From Beggiatoa leptomitoformis (GTDB lineage Bacteria; Pseudomonadota; Gammaproteobacteria; Beggiatoales; Beggiatoaceae), in assembly GCF_001305575.3 (NCBI RefSeq), contig NZ_CP012373.2:930001-994000 (forward strand): a stretch of 64,000 bases of DNA. The letters are read 5' to 3'. Under the pieces are notes generated by a model that had not been told where the DNA came from, searched no databases, and was given only the letters and a program-made list of their open reading frames with translations. This document shows positions 8,996 to 17,354 of this stretch, piece by piece. Position numbers and translations under genes: made by a program. Position 1 is the first letter of the stretch, and each line of letters opens with the position of its first letter.

Positions 8996-9694
8996 TTACC
9001 ACATATCTGCACGGCTGTTAATGAACTTTTGTAACGCTCGCGCATCACACAAAGTTATCTGTCCTTTTTCCAGTAATAGCCAACCGTTGTCCCGCCAATA
9101 ATGTAATTGTTTAGTCACTTCTGTACGGGTTGTACCTAAGCGTTGTGCGAGTTCATCGTGTGAAAGTAGCGGTAAACGAATACCTTCATCCATTTTCTCG
9201 CCTTCTCGAGACGCATTAAGTAGGTGTTTTGCAAGCCGACGAGATATGTCTAAAAAAGTGAGGTCTTCAATATATTCATTGCTTTGTCTAACACGTTCGC
9301 AGAGTAATCTTATCATTTGTAATGCTAACATCGGTTCTTGTTGTAACAACAAGGTAAAATCACGATGACGAATCATCAGTAATTGACTGTCTTCTGATGC
9401 GACTGCATCGGCTGTGCGTGGGCTACCGTCTAACAGGGCAATTTCTCCGAAGATATCACTTTTCTCCATGATTTTTAAAATCAGTTCTTGCCCTTCCAAA
9501 GAACGATTACTGATTCGAATACGTCCTGCTAACACGCCATAAAGTGCATCACCCGCTTCGTCTTTTACAAATAAAACTTCGCCCTTTTTAAGATGACGAA
9601 TGCTACTGATGGATAAAATCCGTTCAACTAATTTTTTGTTTAAATGACGGAACAACGCATGTTCTCTTAGCATTATTTCTTGTGTTGCTAACAT
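8996..9694 (-). CDS. CRP/FNR-family transcriptional regulator
   Basis: This is a 232-residue regulator. Residues 15-135 form a cyclic-nucleotide-binding beta barrel with the phosphate-binding cassette FGEIALLDGSPRTADAV, which has the Glu, Arg and Thr positions used by CRP to hold cAMP. A long dimer helix follows. The C-terminal winged helix includes LSHDELAQRLGTTRTEVTKQLHYW, the recognition-helix pattern of the Crp family. The N-terminal cysteine cluster of FNR is absent, so it is not an Fe-S oxygen sensor. A class III adenylate cyclase is encoded at 52422-54350, which makes cAMP a reasonable ligand (inference). Monocistronic; convergent with tRNA-Phe. Confidence 0.85.
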   Translation of the reverse strand: MLATQEIMLREHALFRHLNKKLVERILSISSIRHLKKGEVLFVKDEAGDALYGVLAGRIRISNRSLEGQELILKIMEKSDIFGEIALLDGSPRTADAVASEDSQLLMIRHRDFTLLLQQEPMLALQMIRLLCERVRQSNEYIEDLTFLDISRRLAKHLLNASREGEKMDEGIRLPLLSHDELAQRLGTTRTEVTKQLHYWRDNGWLLLEKGQITLCDARALQKFINSRADMW

Positions 9695-9781
9695 AATTTT
9701 TTCACTTTAAAAATATCAAGTCACAATTGGAGCTGACGCAATAAACCCAGCGTATTGCGTTTGTAAGTTCTAACATCAGTA

Positions 9782-9802
9782 AGGTGTGTGGCTAACACAC
9801 CT
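9782..9802 (-). terminator. hairpin after hemB
   Basis: A perfect 8-bp stem (AGGTGTGT / ACACACCT) with a 5-nt loop lies 16 nt beyond the hemB stop. There is no T run, so terminator function is uncertain. Confidence 0.35.
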
Positions 9803-9817
9803 CTAACTTGAAAAATA

Positions 9818-10849
<1,032 letters not shown>

Positions 10850-11030
10850 TTAAAAAATAGAGTGTAGCTGAATTGGAGGGAACTTTGAACAGCGGGGGAT
10901 GAGCACTTATTTTCTGGAATTTATGTCATTCAAAAAAGTTATGTTGAATGAAGAAGAAAGGACAAAACATTTTTCTTGATTAAATATTATCCAAATTAAA
11001 CCCCATTAATTATAAGAAATGAGGGCGCGT

Positions 11031-11080
11031 TTTTTGTCTTTTTCGCCTGTTAATACAGATTCAGACAAAAAAGACAAAAA
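11031..11080. repeat. 13-bp AT-rich inverted repeat
   Basis: The arms TTTTTGTCTTTTT (11031-11043) and AAAAAGACAAAAA (11068-11080) are perfectly complementary around a 24-nt loop that contains GATTCAGAC, a motif of the repeat family at 17091-17250. It lies between the rhodanese stop and hemB and may be a terminator or a remnant of that family. Confidence 0.5.
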
Positions 11081-11113
11081 CCGTGTGTAACACTAAAAGG
11101 TTAAAGAAAAAAT

Positions 11114-11554
11114 CTAAATCTGTTCCCAAGGTAAGCCATGAAATCGCCAACCGCTGATGGTGCTGCGATGATGCTCATGGTCTAATGGTCCTTCAAATCC
11201 TTCTATCACATTATAAACATTTGAAAACCCTTTTCTTACCAATTCTTTACCGGCCTCTAAAGAGCGATTTCCGCTACGACAAATTAATAAAATAGGAATG
11301 CTATCAATGGGATGTTCTACATCATCATGGTCAGTAATTACTCCACCTAACAACAGTTTGCGAACTTCAGCGGCAAAGTGAGGATTTACTGTCCAATCAG
11401 GCTCATCAATCCAAGGAATATGAATTGCCCCTTTTGGATGTCCTATCCATAAATATTCCATTTCTGCACGAACATCAATCAAAATGGCTTTTGGGTTTTC
11501 TTCAAGTAATCGCCACGCTTCTCTAGGGGCGATAGAATGGACTATTTCTGTCAT
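11114..11554 (-). CDS. rhodanese-like domain protein
   Basis: This is a single-domain rhodanese of 146 residues without a signal peptide. The active-site loop is CRSGNRS with the sulfur-carrying cysteine at C92. The upstream CH2A-like segment is ILIDVRAEMEYLWIGHPKGAIHIPW, which carries the usual DVR motif. Such small proteins transfer sulfane sulfur from a donor to an acceptor such as a thiol or cyanide; the physiological substrate cannot be read from the sequence. It stands alone. A bidirectional hairpin terminator lies about 40 nt upstream, separating it from nfeD. Confidence 0.88.
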   Translation of the reverse strand: MTEIVHSIAPREAWRLLEENPKAILIDVRAEMEYLWIGHPKGAIHIPWIDEPDWTVNPHFAAEVRKLLLGGVITDHDDVEHPIDSIPILLICRSGNRSLEAGKELVRKGFSNVYNVIEGFEGPLDHEHHRSTISGWRFHGLPWEQI

Positions 11555-11596
11555 TTTTATGGGTTATTTACGTATAAAGTGAAGTATCAGAGAAAT

Positions 11597-11628
11597 AAAA
11601 AACGGGTTGCATTATTACCCCGTTTTTT
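11597..11628. terminator. bidirectional rho-independent terminator
   Basis: A 10-bp stem AAAAAACGGG / CCCGTTTTTT with a 12-nt loop gives a U tract on either strand. On the minus strand it lies downstream of nfeD (stop at 11739). A second hairpin without a T tract, TGATTCTAC / GTAGAATCA, lies at 11691-11718. Confidence 0.65.
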
Positions 11629-11738
11629 GTTCATTATAGTCAAATATCTATATTCTTGACTCAATGATTATTGAATAGGCGTAGTTGATATGATTCTACC
11701 TTAACCAAAGTAGAATCATTGTATTTTGAATTCAGCAG

Positions 11739-12191
11739 CTAATTTTCTTCAACAAGCGGTTCTACTTTCAGACGCACACCATCAACACTTATCACCTTTA
11801 CTTTTGTACCAACAGGACAATCCGAGCCTTCTACCCGCCAATAACCATCGCCAATTCGTACCTTACCAACCCCATCATTAATAGCTTCTGTGACAGAAAA
11901 AATACGCCCTATATACTCACTACCCCGTTGATTAAGCAAGGGCTGGTCGGTTTTAGTCGGATACTTAGCCTGCAAAGAACGCCCCAGCCAAACAATAAAA
12001 ATAGACAACAGAGAAAAAAGGATAAGCTGTATTTCAATCCCCATTTGAGGAAAGACTAATACCACAAAACCCGTTACAACTGCTGCGGCTGCCGACCAAA
12101 TAAATAGCGTTGTAGGCACGACCAACTCTATGATGCTTAAAAGAATAGCGAGAATCCACCAATACCAAAAATTAACATATAAACTACTCAT
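11739..12191 (-). CDS. NfeD family membrane protein
   Basis: The 150-residue product has two to three hydrophobic helices in the first 75 residues (YWWILAILLSIIELV, AAAVVTGFVVLVF, LILFSLLSIFIVWL). A C-terminal OB-fold domain (GRIFSVTEAINDGVGKVRIGDGYWRVEG...GTKVKVISVDGVRLKVEPL) follows. This is the short NfeD form, without the serine protease domain. NfeD proteins are known partners of SPFH/stomatin proteins, and here the gene follows the SPFH gene by 6 nt on the same strand. The pair probably acts in membrane quality control or microdomain organisation (family knowledge). Confidence 0.9.
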   Translation of the reverse strand: MSSLYVNFWYWWILAILLSIIELVVPTTLFIWSAAAAVVTGFVVLVFPQMGIEIQLILFSLLSIFIVWLGRSLQAKYPTKTDQPLLNQRGSEYIGRIFSVTEAINDGVGKVRIGDGYWRVEGSDCPVGTKVKVISVDGVRLKVEPLVEEN

Positions 12192-12197
12192 GATATT

Positions 12198-13154
12198 TTA
12201 ACTACTTGTCCCTGCTGGTGGTATAGTCGGACTGGGATTACGCTTGCTAATCGCCTCTTTGGCAAGCTCACCAATCCCTGCAATAGAACCAATCACGCTA
12301 GCGGCCTCTAACGGCATCATGATCACTTTTTGATTGTCCGCGCTAGCAATTTGTCCCAACGCTTTTACATAATCCTGCGCAATAAAATAATTAATTGCCT
12401 GTACATTACCCTTTGATATTGCCTGTGAAAGCATCATAGTTGCTTTTGCTTCCGCTTCCGCTTCCCGTTCCCGCGCCTCTGCATCACGAAAAGCGGCTTC
12501 TTTACGTCCCTCAGCAGCGAGAATAATAGATTGTTTTTCCCCTTCCGCTTTTAAAATATCCGCTTGACGTTCCCCTTCCGCTTCCAAAATAGAAGCCCGT
12601 TTGTCACGCTCAGCTTTCATCTGTCGCGCCATAGAATCAATCAAATCCTTTGGCGGCGCAATATCTTTAATTTCAATACGGAGAATTTTTATTCCCCAAG
12701 GCGTTGTCGCCTCATCCACAACACGTAACAACTGATGATTGATTTCATCCCGTTTCGACAACAACTCATCTAAATCCATAGACCCCATGACAGTACGAAT
12801 GTTTGTCATGGTGAGATTCAAAATTGCGTCCATCAAATTTTGCACTTGATAAGCCGCTTCTGAAGCATTCATAATTTGAAAGAAGGCAACGCCATCCACC
12901 CGTACCATCGCATTATCTTTCGTGATAATTTCTTGAGAAGGCACGTCCATGACTTGTTCCATCATGCTCAATTTTTTCGATACATTCTCAATGATGGGAA
13001 TGATAAAATTTAATCCAGGGGAAAGCGTGCGGATGTATTTACCAAACCGTTCAACCGTCCAATTACTCCCTTGTGGCACTGATTTAATACTCATCAAAAT
13101 CAGCGTAAACGCGAGTCCTGTAAATAGCGCGGCAAAAATAAAGAATTGTCCCAC
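12198..13154 (-). CDS. SPFH/stomatin-family membrane protein (QmcA-like)
   Basis: It starts with GTG at 13154, supported by a strong AGGAGC site 8 nt upstream. An N-terminal hydrophobic anchor ([20 protein letters not shown]) is followed by the SPFH/band 7 domain (residues 25-190, with [23 protein letters not shown] in pieces). A long charged coiled coil follows ([19 protein letters not shown], then [10 protein letters not shown] and [13 protein letters not shown]). The C-terminus is Pro/Ser-rich. At 318 residues it matches the QmcA/paraslipin group, which forms oligomeric membrane scaffolds and is usually paired with NfeD, as here. Confidence 0.92.
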   Translation of the reverse strand: MGQFFIFAALFTGLAFTLILMSIKSVPQGSNWTVERFGKYIRTLSPGLNFIIPIIENVSKKLSMMEQVMDVPSQEIITKDNAMVRVDGVAFFQIMNASEAAYQVQNLMDAILNLTMTNIRTVMGSMDLDELLSKRDEINHQLLRVVDEATTPWGIKILRIEIKDIAPPKDLIDSMARQMKAERDKRASILEAEGERQADILKAEGEKQSIILAAEGRKEAAFRDAEAREREAEAEAKATMMLSQAISKGNVQAINYFIAQDYVKALGQIASADNQKVIMMPLEAASVIGSIAGIGELAKEAISKRNPSPTIPPAGTSS

Positions 13155-13401
13155 TTTTTATGCTCCTGAATAAAACAACATCTACATAGTTAGATAACGA
13201 GTAGTCTTACATAATACAATGATTTCAGCACGAACATTCTGTACAAAAAAATCACCAAATGCATATTTTTCGCCCTAAAGATTAACCCCGTTTCAAACCC
13301 CTTATTTAAAACGGACTAAATTTCAATGCAAATACCTTGCGTACTTACCCAAACCTGTTTAAGACTACGCCATTATTACTATAATTCTAGTGACAAAAAA
13401 C

Positions 13402-14163
13402 ATGAATCAATTGATAAAACCCCCTAAATCATTACTACGCTGTGTTGGGCGTGCGATTGGCGATTATGCCATGATTAAAGCCAATGATAGGGTTTTGTTA
13501 GGCTTATCGGGCGGGAAAGACTCCCTTTCTCTCCTCCACATTCTGGCGCACCTCAAACGTCACGCGCCAATTCATTTCAACCTAGGCGTTATCACAGTTG
13601 ACCCGCTGATTTCTGGTTTTGACCCATCCCCCTTAAAAACCTATTTAGCCGACTTAAATATCCCTTATTTTTACCAACAACAACCGATTATGGAAGAAGC
13701 CTTACGCCATATTCGCGGCGACTCCTTTTGCGCCTACTGCTCCCGCATGAAACGCGGAATAATGTACAGCACCGCTCGCAAAGAAGGCTACAACGTACTT
13801 GCCCTTGCACAACATCTGGACGACTTAGCCGAAAGTTTTTTAATGTCCGCCTTTCACGGTGGACGGCTACAAACCATGAAAGCACATTACACCAATGATG
13901 CAGGCGATATTCGCGTCATCCGTCCGCTAATCTATGCACGTGAACGCCAAACCGCAGACTTTGCCAAAGCCACACAACTTCCTGTTATTTTTGATAACTG
14001 CCCTGCCTGCTTTAGCAAACCGACCCAACGGCATCACATCAAACAACTCCTAGCAACCGAAGAACTTGCCTATAAACAAATTTTTAGAAACCTACTCCAC
14101 GCGATGCGCCCGCTTATGCAAGGCAACCAACCCGCGCTACAAGAAACAGATGACGACTCGTAA
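13402..14163 (+). CDS. ttcA: tRNA 2-thiocytidine(32) synthetase TtcA
   Basis: TtcA adds sulfur to cytidine 32 of some tRNAs using ATP and an Fe-S cluster. The PP-loop motif LSGGKDS is at the N-terminus. Two CxxC pairs, CAYC and CPAC, supply cysteines for the 4Fe-4S cluster, and ALAQHLDDLAES matches the family's GHHxDD-like segment (here Gln replaces the first His). A GTG at 13390 and an ATG at 13402 are both possible starts and neither has a clear ribosome site. The ATG gives 253 residues, shorter than the roughly 310-residue E. coli protein but typical of the short TtcA group. Confidence 0.88.
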   Translation: MNQLIKPPKSLLRCVGRAIGDYAMIKANDRVLLGLSGGKDSLSLLHILAHLKRHAPIHFNLGVITVDPLISGFDPSPLKTYLADLNIPYFYQQQPIMEEALRHIRGDSFCAYCSRMKRGIMYSTARKEGYNVLALAQHLDDLAESFLMSAFHGGRLQTMKAHYTNDAGDIRVIRPLIYARERQTADFAKATQLPVIFDNCPACFSKPTQRHHIKQLLATEELAYKQIFRNLLHAMRPLMQGNQPALQETDDDS

Positions 14164-14247
14164 CCTACCCCGTAAAGCAACTGAAACATGGCATAATATT
14201 GTTATGCACACCCCAGAAACAACACCATAATGCCTTTAGGAAAAACC

Positions 14248-14868
14248 ATGAAACTCTGTGTTTTTGATTTTGATTCAACCCTTATGGACGGGGAAACCAT
14301 TGATGAAATTGCGGCAGCCTGTGGCAAAAAAAATGCAGTTGCACACATTACCGAACAAGCCATGCAAGGAAAACTAGATTTTTTTGAAGCCCTTACCCAA
14401 CGTGTTGCCATGCTTGCAGGGACATCCTACACAAAAGTTATCGATGTTTGCCAACACCTTCCCCTAATGAATGGCGCACTAGAAACCGTACAAGGCTTAC
14501 AACAACAAGGCTATAAAGTTGTGATTCTCTCTGGCGGATTTCACGAAGCAACGGCATACTTAGGAAAACAACTAGGCGTTGATGGCGAATTTGCCAACTT
14601 CCTACATCATAAAGAAAATGTTTTAACAGGCAAGGTTGGTGGCGAAATGATGCAAAGCACCTCAAAAGGTGACATGCTTGCACGATTACAAAAACTCCTA
14701 GGGGCAGAAAAAGCCAACACCATCGTTGTCGGAGATGGTGCGAATGATGCCTCCATGTTTCCCTATGCCGACAAAAAAGTAGCCTTCTGCGCTAAACCAA
14801 TTTTAAAACAACAAGCTAATATTATTATTGACCATAAAGATTTACGGGAACTACTGCAACACATATAA
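14248..14868 (+). CDS. serB: phosphoserine phosphatase-like HAD hydrolase
   Basis: SerB removes phosphate from L-phosphoserine in the last step of serine synthesis. HAD motif I is FDFDSTLMDGET, with the nucleophile Asp and the acid Asp two residues later. Motif II is VVILSGGFHEA, and motif III/IV is SKGDMLARLQ...VVGDGANDASM. The E following DG in motif I is part of the SerB-specific cap region. The product lacks the N-terminal ACT-like extension of E. coli SerB and corresponds to the short form of about 207 residues. The ATG at 14248 has AGGA 8 nt upstream, favouring it over the one at 14230. Confidence 0.88.
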   Translation: MKLCVFDFDSTLMDGETIDEIAAACGKKNAVAHITEQAMQGKLDFFEALTQRVAMLAGTSYTKVIDVCQHLPLMNGALETVQGLQQQGYKVVILSGGFHEATAYLGKQLGVDGEFANFLHHKENVLTGKVGGEMMQSTSKGDMLARLQKLLGAEKANTIVVGDGANDASMFPYADKKVAFCAKPILKQQANIIIDHKDLRELLQHI

Positions 14869-14971
14869 AATGATGACATCCCCCGTTTCAACTCTTAGAC
14901 TTAATGAGACAACGTTTTTTTTAACGCCTTAATGGCAACACACACATCACAGAATAATGAGGAGTATCTGC

Positions 14972-16099
14972 ATGAGTAAAAAAGGATATTGGGCTTTATG
15001 GGCGATATTACTCTTACCACTATCAATGCCCCTGTATGCAGATAAAAATGACGACGAGGCAGACCCAGAAATTGTCAAAAAAGCCGTGACTTGGGCAAAT
15101 GGTGACTATTTTGATGGTGAATATGAAGGTAAAGAACGCTCTGGCTCAGGCGTTTATATCTGGGCAAATGGCGACAAATTTAAAGGCGACTTCTACGAAG
15201 GCAAGCGTGATGGCTCAGGGGTTTATACATGGGCAAATGGCGACAAATATGAAGGCGACTATGCTGAAGATAAACGCGATGGAGAAGGCACTTACACATG
15301 GGCAAATGGCGACCAGTTTAAAGGCGAATTTAGCGAAGGCAAACGTGGACAAGGTAAACTCACCAAATCAGCCGTTCCCCCTGTAAAACCCGCACCCGTT
15401 GCAGAAAAACCCGCCGCAACAACCCCACCTGTTACAACAGCCGCCAAAGAAACCCCCGAAACCAAAGAGACCAAAGACCCCAGTGCCTCCACAAAACCGA
15501 TAGAACCCAACAAATCAACGCCCCCCCCTGTCGTTGCTAAAGTCACGCCACCAGTTGCCAATAAACCAATTACCGAAGCGAAAACCACCAACGACAACAT
15601 CGTCAAATTCACCTGGCCCAATGGCGACAGCTACGAAGGTGAAATAGTTGACGGTCAACGCACAGGCAGAGGCATTTATACATGGAAAAACGGAGATAGC
15701 TATCAAGGCGACTTCACCAATGGTATTCGTGAAGGAGAAGGCATTTACCTCTGGAAAAATGGCGACCGCTACGAAGGCGATTTTGCAGCTAACCGTCGCG
15801 AAGGTAAAGGCACTTACCTGTGGACAAACGGCGACCGCTACGAAGGCGACTTTATTAACGGCACACGTCATGGCAAAGGCATTTTAACTTGGGCAGATGG
15901 CGACCGCTATGAAGGCGAATTTTCCAAAGGAAAGCGCACAGGACAAGGCATTTACACCTCATCAACAGGTGACCGTTATGAAGGGGGTTTTGTAGATGGA
16001 AAACGACACGGCAAAGGCAAACTCATTACAGATGGTGTTGAAGAAGCCGTAGAATACAAAAATGGTATTTTAACTGACCATGCAAAAGCTGAGAAATAA
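14972..16099 (+). CDS. secreted MORN-repeat protein (ten repeats)
   Basis: The ATG at 14972 is preceded by GAGGAG and begins a signal peptide (KKGYWALWAILLLPLSMPLYA). Four MORN repeats of 23 residues with the pattern WaNGDkyeGdf..GkRdG.G.Y lie at about 40-130. A Pro/Thr/Lys-rich linker (about 135-205) and six more repeats (about 210-350) follow. Because all repeats share WxNGD and YEGDF codons, the DNA itself is a 69-bp near-repeat. MORN sheets usually bind lipids or act as structural scaffolds; a periplasmic or cell-surface scaffold is inferred here. The stop is 1 nt before the ispH start, so the two genes are co-transcribed. Confidence 0.85.
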   Translation: MSKKGYWALWAILLLPLSMPLYADKNDDEADPEIVKKAVTWANGDYFDGEYEGKERSGSGVYIWANGDKFKGDFYEGKRDGSGVYTWANGDKYEGDYAEDKRDGEGTYTWANGDQFKGEFSEGKRGQGKLTKSAVPPVKPAPVAEKPAATTPPVTTAAKETPETKETKDPSASTKPIEPNKSTPPPVVAKVTPPVANKPITEAKTTNDNIVKFTWPNGDSYEGEIVDGQRTGRGIYTWKNGDSYQGDFTNGIREGEGIYLWKNGDRYEGDFAANRREGKGTYLWTNGDRYEGDFINGTRHGKGILTWADGDRYEGEFSKGKRTGQGIYTSSTGDRYEGGFVDGKRHGKGKLITDGVEEAVEYKNGILTDHAKAEK

Positions 16100-16100
16100 C

Positions 16101-17048
16101 ATGAATGTCATTCTTGCCCAACCACGAGGCTTTTGTGCAGGCGTTGTCCGCGCGATTGAAATCGTAGAACAGGCACTGATGGTTTATCCATCCCCCGTTT
16201 ATGTACTACACGAAATTGTCCACAACCGCTATGTCGTAGATGACTTACGACAACGCGGCGCGGTATTTGTTGAAACCTTAGACGAAGTACCATTAGGGGC
16301 TGTGTGTATTTTCAGCGCGCATGGCGTAGCACAAGCTGTGGTTAAAAATGCTGAACTGCGCCAGTTAGAAGTGATTGATGCAACCTGTCCACTGGTTACT
16401 AAAGTACACCAACAAGCCCAACGTTATGTGCAACAAGGTGCTGAAATAGTGATTATTGGACATGCAGGACACCCTGAAGTAGAAGGTACACGTGGACGCA
16501 TTGATGGCATTGTACACATCCTTTCTACCGTTGCTGAAGCACAAGCCCTACAAGTGCGTGACCCTGAAAAACTGGCCTACGTTACACAAACAACGCTTAG
16601 TGTAGATGATACCAAAGATGTAATTGCCGTCTTAAGCCAACGTTTTCCCACAATTCAAGGGCCGCAACTAAGCGATATATGCTATGCCACCCAAAACCGC
16701 CAAAATGCCGTCCGTGAATTAGCAACAAAAGTGAATTTATTACTGGTGGTTGGCGCACAAAACAGCTCAAATTCTAATCGGTTACGTGAAGCGGGTGAAC
16801 AAGCAGGTGTAACATCTTATCTTATTCAAGACGCGCACGATTTAAACCCCGAATGGTTTACAGGCGACCAACAAATTGGTGTTACAGCAGGTGCATCTGC
16901 CCCTGAAATATTAATACAAGGCGTATTAGACCGACTAAAAACGTTTGGTGTACAAACGATTAGCATTATGGATGGTCAGCCAGAAAATACCACATTCAAA
17001 TTGCCATTGGCTTTATTAGAAAAGGTAAAACAAAAAGAGGTTGTTTGA
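16101..17048 (+). CDS. ispH: 4-hydroxy-3-methylbut-2-enyl diphosphate reductase
   Basis: IspH (LytB) makes IPP and DMAPP in the last step of the MEP pathway using a 4Fe-4S cluster. The three cluster cysteines are seen in RGFCAGV (C12 from this start), DATCPLVTKVH and SDICYATQNRQ. The acid/base Glu is in the family segment GHPEVEGTRG, and the substrate-binding SSNSNRL loop is present. Starting at 16101 puts the first cysteine at position 12, exactly as in E. coli IspH, so the 7-residue in-frame extension beginning at 16080 is rejected. It directly follows the MORN gene. Confidence 0.96.
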   Translation: MNVILAQPRGFCAGVVRAIEIVEQALMVYPSPVYVLHEIVHNRYVVDDLRQRGAVFVETLDEVPLGAVCIFSAHGVAQAVVKNAELRQLEVIDATCPLVTKVHQQAQRYVQQGAEIVIIGHAGHPEVEGTRGRIDGIVHILSTVAEAQALQVRDPEKLAYVTQTTLSVDDTKDVIAVLSQRFPTIQGPQLSDICYATQNRQNAVRELATKVNLLLVVGAQNSSNSNRLREAGEQAGVTSYLIQDAHDLNPEWFTGDQQIGVTAGASAPEILIQGVLDRLKTFGVQTISIMDGQPENTTFKLPLALLEKVKQKEVV

Positions 17049-17055
17049 GCAGACG

Positions 17056-17088
17056 GATAACACCGCTTTAAACGGTGTTATCTATTTT
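17056..17088 (+). terminator. rho-independent terminator of ispH (REP-like palindrome)
   Basis: A perfect 10-bp stem GATAACACCG / CGGTGTTATC with a CTTTAAA loop is followed by TATTTTTA. It lies 8 nt after the ispH stop. The arm sequence is the best copy of a dispersed palindrome family also seen at 26451, 33344, 50424 and 50509. Confidence 0.8.
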
Positions 17089-17090
17089 TA

Positions 17091-17252
17091 AAGATTGTCT
17101 GAATCCTGATTCAGACAATCTTCAATTCTAAAAAGCCTGTCTAAACCAGAATTCACTGAATTACCAGCCATCAGAATTTTAAAAACAACATTCCTTGCCT
17201 TTTAATTCTGGAAATTCCGTTAATTCTGAAAATCCTGATTCAGACAATCTTT
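17091..17252. repeat. GATTCAGACAATC repeat cluster
   Basis: It starts with a perfect palindrome of 15-bp arms (AAGATTGTCTGAATC / GATTCAGACAATCTT) around CT (17091-17122). AATCCTGATTCAGACAATCTT-like sequence recurs at 17233-17252. The middle holds GTCTAAACCAGAATTC (17139 on) and GTTAATTCTGAAAA (17219 on), both of which recur in the gap at 59162-59217. A shorter relative is CCTGATTCAGACAGG at 34524-34538. This fills most of the 306-nt gap between ispH and the nucleotidase gene. Confidence 0.65.
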
Positions 17253-17270
17253 GAAAACAGATACCATCCG

Positions 17271-17288
17271 CCGTCATTGCCTTGTCAT
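17271..17288 (+). promoter_or_regulatory. Pho-box-like site upstream of the secreted nucleotidase
   Basis: CCGTCAT (17271-17277), four bases, then TTGTCAT (17282-17288) reproduces the PhoB architecture of two 7-bp direct repeats at an 11-bp period. Each half differs from CTGTCAT at one base. TAAAAA at 17299, 10 nt downstream, could be the -10. Placement 66 nt before a secreted phosphatase gene fits PhoB control (inference). Confidence 0.5.
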
Positions 17289-17292
17289 GTTT

Positions 17293-17336
17293 AATTGGTA
17301 AAAAGTGAAGTTTGTTTATTTAACACTTTTCCAATT
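17293..17336 (+). promoter_or_regulatory. inverted repeat in the nucleotidase leader
   Basis: The arms AATTGGTAAAAAGTG (17293-17307) and CACTTTTCCAATT (17324-17336) pair with two bulged bases around a 16-nt loop. The structure sits between the Pho-box-like site and the ribosome site of the 17355 gene and could be an mRNA leader hairpin or an operator. Confidence 0.35.
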
Positions 17337-17354
17337 ATCAAGTAGGATTTATTT

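Noticed and set aside
8996-9694. Possible FNR-type oxygen regulator
   Set aside because: The N-terminal cysteine cluster is missing, so it is placed in the CRP-like group.
15050-16040. Regular 69-bp DNA repeats suggesting a CRISPR or minisatellite
   Set aside because: The periodicity is explained by coding for MORN repeats; there are no unique spacers.
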